A DNA stretch of 64,000 bases from Deltaproteobacteria bacterium (lineage in GTDB: Bacteria; Lernaellota; Lernaellaia; JACKCT01): NCBI GenBank assembly GCA_027493875.1, contig JAOSJX010000025.1, positions 1-64,000 of the forward strand, in the 5' to 3' direction. The notes below the pieces were generated by a model. That model was not told where the DNA came from, made no database searches, and saw only the letters and a list, made by a program, of their open reading frames with translations. A program made the position numbers and the translations under genes. Position 1 is the first letter of the stretch; every line of letters begins with the position of its first letter. Below are positions 28,554-39,238 of the stretch, one piece after another.

Positions 28554-29754
28554 TTATTGATTCTTCGTCTCTCGGAGAACGGCGCGGAGCGCCCGGGCGA
28601 TGTGGCCCATTTCCACGGGGCCGAGGGCGTGGTGCGTCGGGAGGGCGAGCAGCCGCAGCGCGAGAGCGCGCGCGTTCTCCGCGTTTCCGCCGTTCTGAAA
28701 ACGCGGTAAATCCGGAACGCACGCCAGCGGTTCCGGCCACGCGTCCACGCCGCGCGCGATGAGTCCGGCCGCCACCGCGCGCGGATCGTCGACGACAATC
28801 GGAACAAACATCGGCGCGGCGCCGTCGCTTGCGGGCAAGGGAACGCCGACGCCGTCCTCCGCGAGAAGTTCTCGAAGGTGCGCCGCGTTGACGCGCCGGC
28901 GCAGCGCGCGCATCGCCGCGCCGCGGAGCCGCGAAAGACCGACCCGCGCCATGGCGTCGTTCGGCGCGCGCTCGAAATAAAGGCGCGGCACCAGCGCGTA
29001 ATAGCGCTCCGCGCGCCCGGCCGACATCGACCACGGATCAACCGGAGCCGTCGCCGTGATCCGGCGCACCGGATACATCGACCACCAATAGAACACGGGG
29101 ATCGTGAGGCACGTCCGCCAGAGCTGCCGCGCAAACGCCAACGCGGCGCGTCCGTTCGACGCCCGCTTCACCGAACGCATCCGATCCCGAAGACGCGCGG
29201 CCCACGCGGCGTCGTCAAGCGCGATCGCCCCGCCGCCGAGCGCGCCGGGCTCCTCCGGCGCGTCGAGCGAAAAATACGCCGCGTCGCCGAATTCACGCGC
29301 GGCGCCTTCCGCGAGCCGGACCTCCTCGATAACGATCCAACCGCGCGCGCGCGCCGCTTCGAAAATCTCGCGCGGGAGGGCGTGGCCGAACAGGTGCGTC
29401 GCGACGATGATGCCGGGATCGCCGGTCATCAGGCGCGTCCATGCATCGGCCTCCGGCATCAGCGCATCGCGCGCAACATCCGCGAAGCGCACGTCGTATC
29501 CCGCCATGCGCGCGACCATCGCGGGCCGCGAATCGCCGAGCGCGGACACGATCGCCGTCTTCGCGCGCGGCGCGGCCGTCGTCAGAAGAAAAAAAAAGCG
29601 CGGCGCCCGGCGACGCGGCGGTGAACGCGTGCGCTCGGCCGGCGTGGTCGGCGAGTGCGCGTTCGAACGAACGCACCGCGTCCGGGACGCGTCGGCGGGC
29701 GAGCGCGACGGCTTCGCGCAGGGAGAGCGTGGGCGCGTAGCGCGGCACGATCAC
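28554..29754 (-). CDS. DegT/DnrJ-fold PLP-aminotransferase-like protein lacking the PLP lysine (frame-split)
   Basis: About 399 aa. GTG 29754 (VIVPRYAPTLSLREAV) is the likely start. The nine-base run at 29589-29597 carries one extra base; correction gives ALFFLLTTAAPRAKTAIVSALGDSRP. The overall DegT order is present (HLFGHALP, WIVIEE, AAYFSLDAPEEPGALGGGAI). At the position where the family has the Schiff-base Lys (SFxxxKnlxxxGGG) there is Glu, and the PLP-pyridine Asp of IEDaaqa is replaced (IEEVRLA). It is therefore probably not a catalytically normal aminotransferase. It converges on the alpha/beta hydrolase gene with 2 bases between stops. Confidence 0.7.
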
Positions 29755-29823
29755 GCGCAGACTCCGCGAAATCGCAGGAAAAAATTTTCGTAAGTCCCGT
29801 CTCTCAAAAAAGTCCGATTCTTG

Positions 29824-29853
29824 TTGACAACGATTTTTCGCGCTGATTATATA
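29824..29853 (+). promoter_or_regulatory. Strong sigma70-type promoter before the small gene / dksA-like unit
   Basis: TTGACA at 29824-29829, a 17-18 base spacer and TTATATA at 29847-29853, in an otherwise A/T-rich leader between divergent genes. It is among the best promoter matches in the window. Confidence 0.75.
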
Positions 29854-29899
29854 GAACTCGTAGCTCGCTTTTTCTACGACAACGCGTAGGTTTTTGACA

Positions 29900-30205
29900 G
29901 TGGCACAGGGAAAAAAATCTCCGGGCGCGAGCGCGCTGCTGGCCGAACTGGAGCAGGCCGTCACGAAGGCCGGCTACGTCCTTCGTTACGAGCGGCTCAC
30001 GCAGGGGCCGGTGCGCGCGACGCACGGGAGCTGCCGCTTTCAGGACCGCCATCTCGTGATCGTGGATTCCCGGATGCGTCCGGAGGAACGCGCGGATGCG
30101 CTGCTCGACGAGCTCTCCCGCTTCGATCTCGACGACGTGTATCTTTCGCCGTCGGTGCGGGATCATCTGACCAAACGCCGATCCTTCCTTGGGGGCATCG
30201 CATGA
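29900..30205 (+). CDS. Small protein of unknown function upstream of the DksA-like gene
   Basis: 101 aa from GTG 29900 (TTG 29894 is an alternative). An N-terminal helix (SALLAELEQAVTKAGYVLRYERL) precedes a small beta region with three Cys/His candidates (HGSCRFQDRH), then an acidic-basic helical end (MRPEERADALLDELSRFDLDDVYLSPSVRDHL). No signal peptide or membrane segment. Its stop overlaps the start of the zinc-finger gene, so the two are coupled. I do not recognise the family. Confidence 0.65.
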   Translation: MAQGKKSPGASALLAELEQAVTKAGYVLRYERLTQGPVRATHGSCRFQDRHLVIVDSRMRPEERADALLDELSRFDLDDVYLSPSVRDHLTKRRSFLGGIA

Positions 30206-30573
30206 ACAAAGAAAAACGCGCGCAAATCCGTGAACGCCTTCAAGCGGAGCGCGAGCGCCTGATCGCCAGCGCCCTCGGAACGCTCGAGGACGTGCGCCAT
30301 CCCAATCAGGACGACCTGAACGACGAAGTCGATCTGGCGACCTTCGAACAAAATGAAACGGTGTCGCTCCGCCTGCGCGACCGCGAGGCGGGCCTCCTGT
30401 CCAAGATCGACGAAACGCTCTCCCGCCTGGACAACAACGGCACGGATTTCGGCTTCTGCGAAACCTGCGGCGCCGAAATCGGTTTCGAACGGCTGCTGGC
30501 GCGGCCCGTCGCGACGCTGTGCATTCAGTGCAAGGAAGAACAGGAACGCGTTGAGCAAGGATACGCTTCCTAG
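30202..30573 (+). CDS. TraR/DksA-family zinc-finger transcription regulator
   Basis: 123 aa. A long N-terminal coiled coil (~1-80) with acidic residues near its turn (QDDLNDEVDLAT) and a four-Cys zinc site, C86/C89/C107/C110 (CxxC-x17-CxxC), match DksA/TraR proteins, which enter the RNA polymerase secondary channel and tune ppGpp-dependent transcription. It follows the small gene with a 4-base overlap and its end overlaps the M50 protease start by ~23 bases, so three genes appear to form one unit driven from the promoter at 29824. Confidence 0.85.
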   Translation: MNKEKRAQIRERLQAERERLIASALGTLEDVRHPNQDDLNDEVDLATFEQNETVSLRLRDREAGLLSKIDETLSRLDNNGTDFGFCETCGAEIGFERLLARPVATLCIQCKEEQERVEQGYAS

Positions 30574-31623
30574 CCCGCATTTCTCGCCCGCTTACGCCGG
30601 CGCGCGTCCGACGCGCCCGTTTTCTCCGGGGCGTCCGGTCACGCATCTCGCGCTCTTCGCCGCGACGGTCGTGAGCGTCTATCTCTCGAGCCGGCCCACC
30701 AATCCGCTCGCGTGGTTCACGACGAGCAGCGTGTTCGAATCCGTCGCGTTTTCGTGCGCCGTGATGGGCATTCTTCTCGCGCACGAACTCGGCCACTACA
30801 TCGCGGGCCGCCTTCACGGCGTGCAACTCACGCTGCCGTAAACTTCATCCCCGCGCCCTTCGCGTTCGGCACCATGGGCGCGGTGATCCGCATGAAGGTC
30901 GTGAAAAAGCGGCTGCAACTGCTCGACGTGGGCGCGTCCGGACCGCTGGCCGGCATGGCGGTCGCGCTGCCGCTGGCGATCGCGGGCATCGCGCTCTCGC
31001 CGATCGAGGAAGTGCCGAAAGGCGCGCACCTGATTCTCGGCGACAACCTCCTCTTCGCGGGAATCGTCCGCCTGGTTCATGGGCCGGTCGCCGAAGGCTA
31101 CGACGTCTTCCTGCATCCCATCGGTCTGGCCGCGTGGTTCGGTTTTCTCGTTACCGCGCTCAACCTCATGCCGGCCAGCCAGCTCGACGGCGGCCACATC
31201 GTCAAAGCCCTCGTCGGCCGCCGGCACGCGGCGATCAGCCGATTCGTTTTTCTCGTGCTCACGGTCTGGGGCGCGCTGGGCGACGCGATTCTCGTCGACC
31301 CGCGCCTCGCGCTCACCGGCGCCCTCTACGTCGCCGGCGCCGTAACATTGCTCGTGACGCGGCGGTTCAAGAAATACGAGCGGCGCATCCTGTTCGCGTT
31401 GTTCCTCGCGCACTTCGCCTGGGCCACGGTGGTCGAGGCCAATTCGGTGGCGATGCCGTGGATGGTGTGGTCGGTGCTGCTGTTCGCCTTTCGGCTGGAT
31501 CATCCGCCGATCGAGGACGAACACGCGCCGCTCCCGTTCCGGCGCCGCGCCGCCGGGTGGGCCTCGCTCGCCCTGTTCGTCTTGACCTTCACGCCGATGC
31601 CCATCACGATCACGGGGATCTGA
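30551..31623 (+). CDS. M50-family (site-2-protease-like) membrane metalloprotease (frame-split)
   Basis: About 357 aa. The TTG start at 30551 has AGGAA ~6 bases upstream and overlaps the dksA-like gene. Several membrane helices; zinc motif LLAHELGHYIAGR (HExxH) in an early helix and the third ligand in MPASQLDGGHI. An indel near 30840 creates a false stop right after LTLP; the next frame continues FIPAPFAFGTMGAVIRMKV, standard for the family. Known role: intramembrane cleavage of anti-sigma factors or similar regulators. Codons 7-13 overlap a 17-base match to the hairpin element of family B. Confidence 0.8.
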
Positions 31624-31781
31624 ATGGCGTATATCGTATGTCGTATGTCGTATGTCGGAGGCAGCGGTAGGTAACGGTTTTTTGTTGTTGGTTTTCGGTT
31701 GCGTTTCGTCCGCCGAGAACCAAGAACCAAAGGCCAGATAATCCGAACGGGTCCTTGCGCCCTGAGACTACGGAGGTCGAT
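31624..31781. repeat. Intergenic spacer with short tandem repeat
   Basis: Non-coding. Near 31628-31655 the unit CGTATGT is repeated about three to four times with slight variation, followed by a T/G-rich stretch and a CGGAGG ribosome site for the next gene. Confidence 0.55.
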
Positions 31782-32210
31782 ATGCCCCGCGCCGAACGGT
31801 CCATCGAATTCAACGCGTCGCCGCAGGACTGCTACGCGATCATCAAGGACGTGGCGAAGTATCCGGAATTCGTCGGCGACCTGAAGGCGGTCCGCGTGCT
31901 GGATCAGAAGGGCGAACGCCTCAAAGCCGAATTCACGGTCACCATCGTGAAGGAAGTCAAATACACGCTCGAACTTTGGGGCACTCCGGGAAAATCGTTC
32001 GAGTGGACGCTGGTGGAAGGGTTCATGAAAAAGAACAACGGCCTGTGGACCCTCGTCGATCTCGGCGACGGCCGGACCCGCGCGACGTACGCGGTGGAAC
32101 TCGAACTGCCGATGCTCGTGCCCAAGACCGTCGTCAAGGTTTTGCTCGAACAAAGTTTTCCGAAGATGCTTCAACAGTTCAAGGAGCGCATCGAAGCTTC
32201 GGTCACGTGA
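31782..32210 (+). CDS. SRPBCC / COQ10-START-like lipid-binding protein (RatA-like)
   Basis: 142 aa from ATG 31782, with CGGAGG 6 bases upstream. The start MPRAERSIEFNASPQDCYAIIKDVAKYPEFVGDLKAV is the usual opening of COQ10/polyketide-cyclase proteins, followed by the curved beta sheet and the long C-terminal helix (MLVPKTVVKVLLEQSFPKMLQQFKERIEA). Related proteins bind quinones or other hydrophobic ligands. First gene of a likely operon with maf, yggS and tex. Confidence 0.8.
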   Translation: MPRAERSIEFNASPQDCYAIIKDVAKYPEFVGDLKAVRVLDQKGERLKAEFTVTIVKEVKYTLELWGTPGKSFEWTLVEGFMKKNNGLWTLVDLGDGRTRATYAVELELPMLVPKTVVKVLLEQSFPKMLQQFKERIEASVT

Positions 32211-32234
32211 CCCTCACTCTCGCGCATCACCCTC

Positions 32235-32852
32235 ATGACGCCACCCGCCGCATCCCAGACGCCCGCGCGCTTCATTCTCGCCTCGGCCAGTCCGAGACGT
32301 CGCGCCATGCTGGATGATCTCGGCGCGTCGTTCGAGATCCTTCCCGCGGGGATCGACGAGCACGACGTTCCGGGCGAGCGCGCCGAGGATCACGTTCAGC
32401 GGCTGGCGCTGGAAAAAGCGGAAACGATTGCGGCGGCGCATCCCGACGCGCTGGTGCTCGGCGTCGATACCGAGGTGATCGTGAACGGGACGACGCTCGG
32501 CAAGCCCGCCGACGAGGACGACGCGTGCCGCATGCTCGGCCTGATCGCCGGGCGGGAGCATACGGTGGCCACCGCCTATGCGCTTGTTTGGACCGCGGGC
32601 GATTTGCGGCGCACGCGCGTCGTGACGAGCCGCGTCACCCTTTGCGCCCTCACCTCCGAGCGCATCCGGCGCTACGTCGCCACCGGCGAACCGATGGACA
32701 AGGCCGGCGCGTACGCGATTCAGGGCGTCGGCGCGTCGCTCGTGCGGCGCGTGGAGGGGAGTTACACGTGCGTCGTGGGGCTGCCGCTCGCCGAGCTCGT
32801 GGAGGATCTCGACGAATTGTTCGGCGCGGATTGGATCTTCGAAAAACGATGA
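32235..32852 (+). CDS. maf: Maf-family nucleotide pyrophosphatase
   Basis: 205 aa, normal length. LASASPRRRAMLDDLG at the N-terminus, LVLGVDTEV around the catalytic Asp, the basic SRVTLCAL strand, EPMDKAGAYAIQG and GSYTCVVGLPLAELV are Maf signatures. Role: hydrolysis of modified or canonical nucleoside triphosphates to monophosphates, linked to house-cleaning and septum control. Its stop overlaps the yggS start (ATGA). Confidence 0.9.
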   Translation: MTPPAASQTPARFILASASPRRRAMLDDLGASFEILPAGIDEHDVPGERAEDHVQRLALEKAETIAAAHPDALVLGVDTEVIVNGTTLGKPADEDDACRMLGLIAGREHTVATAYALVWTAGDLRRTRVVTSRVTLCALTSERIRRYVATGEPMDKAGAYAIQGVGASLVRRVEGSYTCVVGLPLAELVEDLDELFGADWIFEKR

Positions 32853-33535
32853 GCACGATCGCCGACAACCTGAAGCGCGTCAACGATCGTATCGCCGCGG
32901 CGTGCGCGCGCGCCGGACGCGACCCCGAAGGCGTGCGTCTCATCGCCGTGTCCAAGAAGCAACCGGTGTCCGCCATCGAGCAAGCGCTCGCCGCCGGGCA
33001 TCGCGACTTCGGCGAGAACTACGTGCAGGAGGCCGAGGCGAAAGCGCGCGCGATCGCCTCCGGCGGCGTGCGTTGGCATATCATCGGCCATCTCCAACGG
33101 AACAAGGTCCGCCACGTCGTACCATTCGCGACGATGATCCACACGGTCGATTCGGCGCGGCTCGCCGACGAAGCGGCGAAGCGCGCGGGCGAGGCCGGGC
33201 GCCGCGTGGGGGTTCTCGTTCAGGTGAATGTGGGCGGCGAGGAGCAAAAGAGCGGCACGGCCGAACAGGACGCGCTCGCGCTCGTCGATCACGTGAGGAC
33301 CTTGGACGCGCTGGATCTGCGCGGTCTCATGACCATGCCGCCTTTTTTACCGCCGGAGGAGGTCCGGCCTTATTTCGCCGCGCTGCGCCGCCTTCGCGAG
33401 ACGATGGAATCGCGGCGTCCGGGGCTTCGCCTGCCGGAGTTGTCCATGGGCATGAGCGGCGATTTCGAGGCCGCGATCGAGGAAGGCGCGACGATCGTCC
33501 GCGTCGGAACGGCGATCTTCGGCGAGAGACCATAG
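32849..33535 (+). CDS. yggS: YggS-type PLP homeostasis protein (alanine-racemase-N fold)
   Basis: 228 aa. LIAVSKKQP carries the PLP-binding Lys (~36). FGENYVQEA, WHIIGHLQRNK, VNVGGEEQKSG, LRGLMTMPP, LSMGMSGDFEAAI and VRVGTAIFG are the conserved family steps. It binds PLP without racemase activity and buffers vitamin B6 pools. Overlaps maf by 4 bases. Confidence 0.93.
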   Translation: MSTIADNLKRVNDRIAAACARAGRDPEGVRLIAVSKKQPVSAIEQALAAGHRDFGENYVQEAEAKARAIASGGVRWHIIGHLQRNKVRHVVPFATMIHTVDSARLADEAAKRAGEAGRRVGVLVQVNVGGEEQKSGTAEQDALALVDHVRTLDALDLRGLMTMPPFLPPEEVRPYFAALRRLRETMESRRPGLRLPELSMGMSGDFEAAIEEGATIVRVGTAIFGERP

Positions 33536-33592
33536 CTTGACAGCAGGCGGAGAGGCATCGAACATTCAACGTGTTCCCGCGGGGCGGGAGCT

Positions 33593-36124
33593 TTGAGCAA
33601 CGGACAGACAATGAACGAACACGTGTTGGCCGAGATCGCCTCGGAGCTTCGGCTCGGGGTGCCCGCCGTGGAGCGGACCGTGGCGCTGTTGGACGCCGGC
33701 GCGACGGTGCCTTTTATCGCGCGCTTCCGCGCCGAGCAAACGGGCGGCATGAACCGCGAGGCGCTCGCGCGTCTGGCGGAACTCTGGCGGCGGCAACGCG
33801 ATATCGCCGCGCGCAAGGACGTGGTGATCCAATCCATCGACGAGCAACAGGCGCTCACGGACGCGCTGCGCGAAAAAATCCTCGCCGCGCGCAGCCGGCA
33901 CGAAATCGACGATCTCTTTCTTCCGTACAAGCCTCGTCCCGCGACGCGCGCGACGAAGGCCGCCGAGCAGGGCCTCGAACCGCTCGCCGACGCCATCCTC
34001 GCGCAGACCGGAGACGCCGCGCCGTCCGCCGCGGATTTCGTGTCCGCGGAAAAAGAGTTGCCCGGGGAAGACGCCGTATGGGACGGCGCCCGCACCATTT
34101 GCGCCGAGCGCATCGCCATGAACGCCGAGGTGCGCGGCGCGTTGCGTAAACTGGTGCGCGAGAAGGGAACGGTGGTCGCGCGGCTGGCGGCGGGCGTGGA
34201 CGAGAGCCGCGCGTCGCGCTCAAAGGAATTGCACGAACTGTTCGAACCCGTCGGCACGATTCCCGCGCACCGCGTGCTCGCGGTGCGCCGCGCCGCGAAA
34301 GAGGGAATCCTCGAAGCGCACATCGCGATCGACCGCGAGGAGGCGCTCGCGGTGCTGCGCGGCAAGGTGGTCAAGAACATCGATTCGCCGCTGCTCGACC
34401 ACCTCGAAACGGCGCTCGAAGACGCGTTCGACCGGTCGTTGCTTCCCACGCTCACGCAGGAGGCGTGGAACGATCTTCGCGATTGGGCGGAGGAGGAGGC
34501 GTTCGACCTGATCGGCAAACTGGTGCGTCACCAGCTCATGGTCGCGCCGTTCGGACCGCACGCGGCGGTGGCGGTCACCGCGGACGATACCAAGGGCGCC
34601 TATCTCGCCGCGCTCGACGGCGAGGGACGTCTCCTCGAATCCCGCTCCATCGAGCCCGGGGCGGCGGATCTCGTGGCGCAAGCCGCCGCCGGCGCGGTGG
34701 AGCTCGGCGCCGCGCACGGCGCGAAGGCGTTCGCCGCCGGCAAAAGCGCGGCCGGGCGCCAGGTGGAAATTTTTCTCCGCCGCCTGGCGGCGGAGGACCG
34801 CGTCGGCGGGGCGGCGATCGTTCCGGTGCCGGAATCCGAGGCCGCGGTGTATTCCATCGGGCCCGCGGCGCGCGAGGAGTTTCCCGACGCGGAACCGGGC
34901 CTTCGGATGGCGATCAGCATCGGGCGGCGCCTGCAGGATCCGCTCGTGGAGCTCACGAAAATCGATCCGCGCTCGATCGGCTCGTCGCCCTACCATCACG
35001 ACGTGGACCGCACGGGCCTGCTGGAACACCTCGAACGCGTCGTCACGGAATGCGTGAGCGCGGTGGGGGCCGACGTCAACCGGGCGGGCCGGCGCCATCT
35101 CGCCTACGTGCCCGGCATCGGGCCGCAGATCGCGTGGAACGTCGTGAAATTCCGCGACGACAACGGCGGAACGCTGCGCACCTTGTCGGCGCTGCATCAG
35201 GTCAAACGCGTCTCCGACGTGGCGTTCCAGCAATGCGCCGGATTTCTCCGGTTGAAGGGCGGCGAAAATCCGCTTGACGACACCGGCGTGCATCCCGAGC
35301 GCTACGCGCTCGTGGAAAAAATGGCGGTGGATCTCGAAACCGACGTGGCGGGCCTGCTCGGCGACGCCGCGCTCCGCGCCCGCGTCGAGATGTCGCGCTA
35401 CATCGACGAGAACGTCGGCGAGCCGACGATCCGCGCGGTCCTGGAAGAGTTGGCGCGCCCATGGCCGGACCCGCGCCCGCCCTTCGCGCCGCCGGATTTT
35501 CACCCCGAGGTCTTCGCGATCGGCGATCTGAAAAAGGGAATGCGCGTGCCGGGGATCGTTACGAACATCATGGACTACGGCGCGTTCGTGGACGTCGGCG
35601 TGGAAAGCGACGGCCTCGTGCACATCTCGCAGCTCGCGCACGGCCGCATCGGTCCGCCGTACGACCGCGTGCGGATCGGGCAGCGCGTCGAGGTGATCGT
35701 CACCGAGGTGGACGGAAAACGCGCGCGCATCAGCCTGTCGTTGAAAGCCGCGCAACCGGCGCCGGCGCCGCGCCCGCGCCGCGAACCGCGCGCCAAGGAC
35801 GGACCGATTCGCAAGCCGCCCGAGCAAGGACCCCGCGAAGAGCGGCGCCCGCCGCGCGACGCGAGGCCGCCGCGCCGCGATCGAGAACGTCCGGCGCACG
35901 ACGGCAACGGAAAACGCGAACCGCGTCGCGACGATCGTCCGCCACGCCGCGACAACCGTCCGCCGCGACGGGAGGAGCGGCGCTCCGCAAGCCGGCCTCC
36001 GCGCCCGGACAAACGCGACGGCCAAGGCCAGGGACGCGGCCGTTCCGGTCCGGAACCCTTTCCGCCCCTTCGCCGCGCTGAAGATGGTGAACGGCGTGTT
36101 GGTGATGGAAGACGAAAAGGATAA
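33593..36124 (+). CDS. tex: Tex-family RNA-binding transcription accessory protein with Arg/Pro-rich tail
   Basis: 843 aa; TTG 33593 or ATG 33611 are both possible starts. The Tex order is complete: N-terminal helical module with VPFIARFRAEQTGGMN, YqgF/RNaseH-like domain (~320-450), helix-hairpin-helix (YVPGIGPQIAWNVVKFRDDNGG), and an S1 domain (~643-716, GMRVPGIVTNIMDYGAFVDVG, GLVHISQLA). Beyond the normal end (~720) is a 120-residue tail almost only of Arg, Pro, Asp and Glu, absent from typical Tex and likely a disordered nucleic-acid-binding extension. Tex acts in transcription/RNA turnover. Confidence 0.9.
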   Translation: MSNGQTMNEHVLAEIASELRLGVPAVERTVALLDAGATVPFIARFRAEQTGGMNREALARLAELWRRQRDIAARKDVVIQSIDEQQALTDALREKILAARSRHEIDDLFLPYKPRPATRATKAAEQGLEPLADAILAQTGDAAPSAADFVSAEKELPGEDAVWDGARTICAERIAMNAEVRGALRKLVREKGTVVARLAAGVDESRASRSKELHELFEPVGTIPAHRVLAVRRAAKEGILEAHIAIDREEALAVLRGKVVKNIDSPLLDHLETALEDAFDRSLLPTLTQEAWNDLRDWAEEEAFDLIGKLVRHQLMVAPFGPHAAVAVTADDTKGAYLAALDGEGRLLESRSIEPGAADLVAQAAAGAVELGAAHGAKAFAAGKSAAGRQVEIFLRRLAAEDRVGGAAIVPVPESEAAVYSIGPAAREEFPDAEPGLRMAISIGRRLQDPLVELTKIDPRSIGSSPYHHDVDRTGLLEHLERVVTECVSAVGADVNRAGRRHLAYVPGIGPQIAWNVVKFRDDNGGTLRTLSALHQVKRVSDVAFQQCAGFLRLKGGENPLDDTGVHPERYALVEKMAVDLETDVAGLLGDAALRARVEMSRYIDENVGEPTIRAVLEELARPWPDPRPPFAPPDFHPEVFAIGDLKKGMRVPGIVTNIMDYGAFVDVGVESDGLVHISQLAHGRIGPPYDRVRIGQRVEVIVTEVDGKRARISLSLKAAQPAPAPRPRREPRAKDGPIRKPPEQGPREERRPPRDARPPRRDRERPAHDGNGKREPRRDDRPPRRDNRPPRREERRSASRPPRPDKRDGQGQGRGRSGPEPFPPLRRAEDGERRVGDGRRKG

Positions 36125-36244
36125 GTCGAAAGAGAAGTTAGCCGGGGGAAAATTTCGAATTACGAATTACGAATGTGGAATGTTGAGGTTCGGGCACGGG
36201 CACGGGCACGGCAACGATGAGAATCCCGTCGATCGTTTTACGCT
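36125..36244. repeat. Intergenic spacer with short repeats
   Basis: Non-coding between converging genes. Contains AATTACGAATTACGAATG (near 36160), the word TGGAATGT shared with the spacer at 53970, and GGGCAC repeated three times near 36190. Confidence 0.5.
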
Positions 36245-37143
36245 CTAAAACCGCGTGAGCTCCCGGAAAAATTCGAAGCGCTCCTCGATATCGGCGCGTT
36301 CCAGGCGCAAGAGCCGCCGCACTGAAAAATCCTCGCAGGTGAAACTCGCGATCGTTGAGCCGTAGATCGCCGCGGTGCGGATGTTGTCCAGGTGGACGTC
36401 GCCGGCCTCGGCCAGCGCGCCGAAAAATCCCCCGCGAAACTATCGCCCGCGCCCGTGGGATCGTGAACGGTTTCGAGCGGATAGGCCGGCGCGGCGAACA
36501 TGCCGGCGTCGTGAAAAATGAGCGCGCCGTATTCCCCGCGCTTGATCGCCACGCACGACGGCCCCATCGCCCGGATTTCCCGCGCCGCGCGCAGGACGTT
36601 GTTCGCGCCGGACAACAGCTTCGCCTCACCGTCGTTGATGAAAAAGCATGTCGACGCGTTCGAGCACGGCGGCCAGATCGTCGCGCTTGCCTTCGATCCA
36701 ATAATTCATCGTGTCCATCGCGACGAAACGCGGCCGGCGGATCTGATCCAGCACCCGAAGCTGCAGAACGGGATCGATATTCGCCAAAAACAGAAAAGGG
36801 GTGTCGCGGTACGATTCGGGCAGGTGCGGCTCGAAATCCGCGAACACGCCGAGCCGCGTATCGCGCGTGCGCGCCTCGTTCAGATCGTCGCCGTAGAAGC
36901 CGCTCCAATGAAACGTTTCGCCCGGCCGCCTTTCGAGGCCCTCGAGATCCGCGCCACGCTCGCGCAGAAGATCGAGGTGTTTGTCCTCAAAATCCTCGCC
37001 GACCGCGCCGACAAGACGGACTTTCGTAAAAAAACCCGCGGTAAGGGCGAAGTACACCGCCGACCCCCGAGAGCCCGCTCGGCGCGCCCCTCCGGCGTTT
37101 CGACGGAATCGTAGGCCACGGACCCGACGACGACGATCGACAA
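36245..37143 (-). CDS. PfkB-family carbohydrate/nucleoside kinase (frame-split)
   Basis: About 298 aa once three indels are corrected (near 37062, 36642 and 36430). Starts with TTG at 37143 (SIVVVGSVAYDSVETP). Conserved steps in order: ALGGSA, GAVGEDFEDKHLDLL, a lid region, FVAMDTMNYWIEG, CVAIKRGEYGALIF and the catalytic DPTGAGDSFAGGFFGAL, with Asp as base. Sugar kinases of this type phosphorylate ribose, fructose or nucleosides; the substrate is unknown. All fragments join without loss, so I treat it as one intact gene. Confidence 0.8.
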
Positions 37144-37265
37144 AAAAACTCCCGTTTTTCGGTTATTCGGTTATTCGGTTTTCCGGTTTTCCGGTTCCAT
37201 CGCCGGAGCACGATCCAACGGGACAACCGGCCAACCGGATAACTGGACAACCGGACAACTGGAAA
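37144..37265. repeat. Intergenic spacer with degenerate tandem repeats
   Basis: Non-coding. TTATTCGG and TTTTCCGG units at ~37158-37196 and CAACCGG / ACTGGACAACCGG units at ~37220-37260 form an imperfect repeat tract between the PfkB gene and clpX. Confidence 0.6.
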
Positions 37266-38549
<1,284 letters not shown>

Positions 38550-38639
38550 GCTGAAGGCTCCTTGGATCAACCTATTTTATCGGCCGATCCTCGTCCGTCG
38601 TTTAGCGCCCCGTCGGGATCCTTCCCCCGGCCATCGAAT

Positions 38640-39236
38640 CTAAGACTTCGGCTCGTCGCTCCGATGCGTCAAGACCTTGTCGATAATACCATACTTCGCG
38701 GCTTCCTCCGGCCCCATAAAATGGTCCCGGTCGGAATCCTGCTTGATCTTTTTTACCGTCTGTCCGGTGTGAACGGCCATGATTTTTGTCAATTCCTCTG
38801 CGATTCTGAGGATTTCGCGCGCGTGAATCTCCACGTCCGAGGCCTGGCCCTGCGCCCCGCCCATCGGCTGATGGATCATGATCCTGGAGTGCGGCAGCGC
38901 GTAGCGCTTGTCCTTCGCCCCCGCGGCGAGCAGGAGCGCGCCCATGCTGGAGGCTTGCCCCATGCAGATCGTCGACACGTCCGGCCGGATGAACTGCATC
39001 GTGTCGTAGATCGCCAGCCCCGCCGTCACCGAGCCGCCCGGCGAATTGATGTAGAAATGAATGTCCGCGCTCGGGTCCTCGCTTTCCAGGAACAACATCT
39101 GCGCGATGATCAGATTCGCGATCTGATCGTCCACGCCCGTCCCCAGCATGACGACCCGGTCCTTGAGCAGCCGCGAGTAGATGTCGTAGGCGCGCTCGCC
39201 GCGGTTTGTCGTTTCGATGACCATCGGGATCAGCAT
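38640..39236 (-). CDS. clpP: ClpP, serine protease subunit
   Basis: 198 aa, normal length. Catalytic Ser97 in GQASSMGA, His122 in MIHQP and Asp171 in [26 protein letters not shown] gives the oxyanion/substrate-binding strand. Forms the tetradecameric chamber served by ClpX, whose gene follows after ~90 bases. Confidence 0.97.
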   Translation of the reverse strand: MLIPMVIETTNRGERAYDIYSRLLKDRVVMLGTGVDDQIANLIIAQMLFLESEDPSADIHFYINSPGGSVTAGLAIYDTMQFIRPDVSTICMGQASSMGALLLAAGAKDKRYALPHSRIMIHQPMGGAQGQASDVEIHAREILRIAEELTKIMAVHTGQTVKKIKQDSDRDHFMGPEEAAKYGIIDKVLTHRSDEPKS

Positions 39237-39238
39237 GA

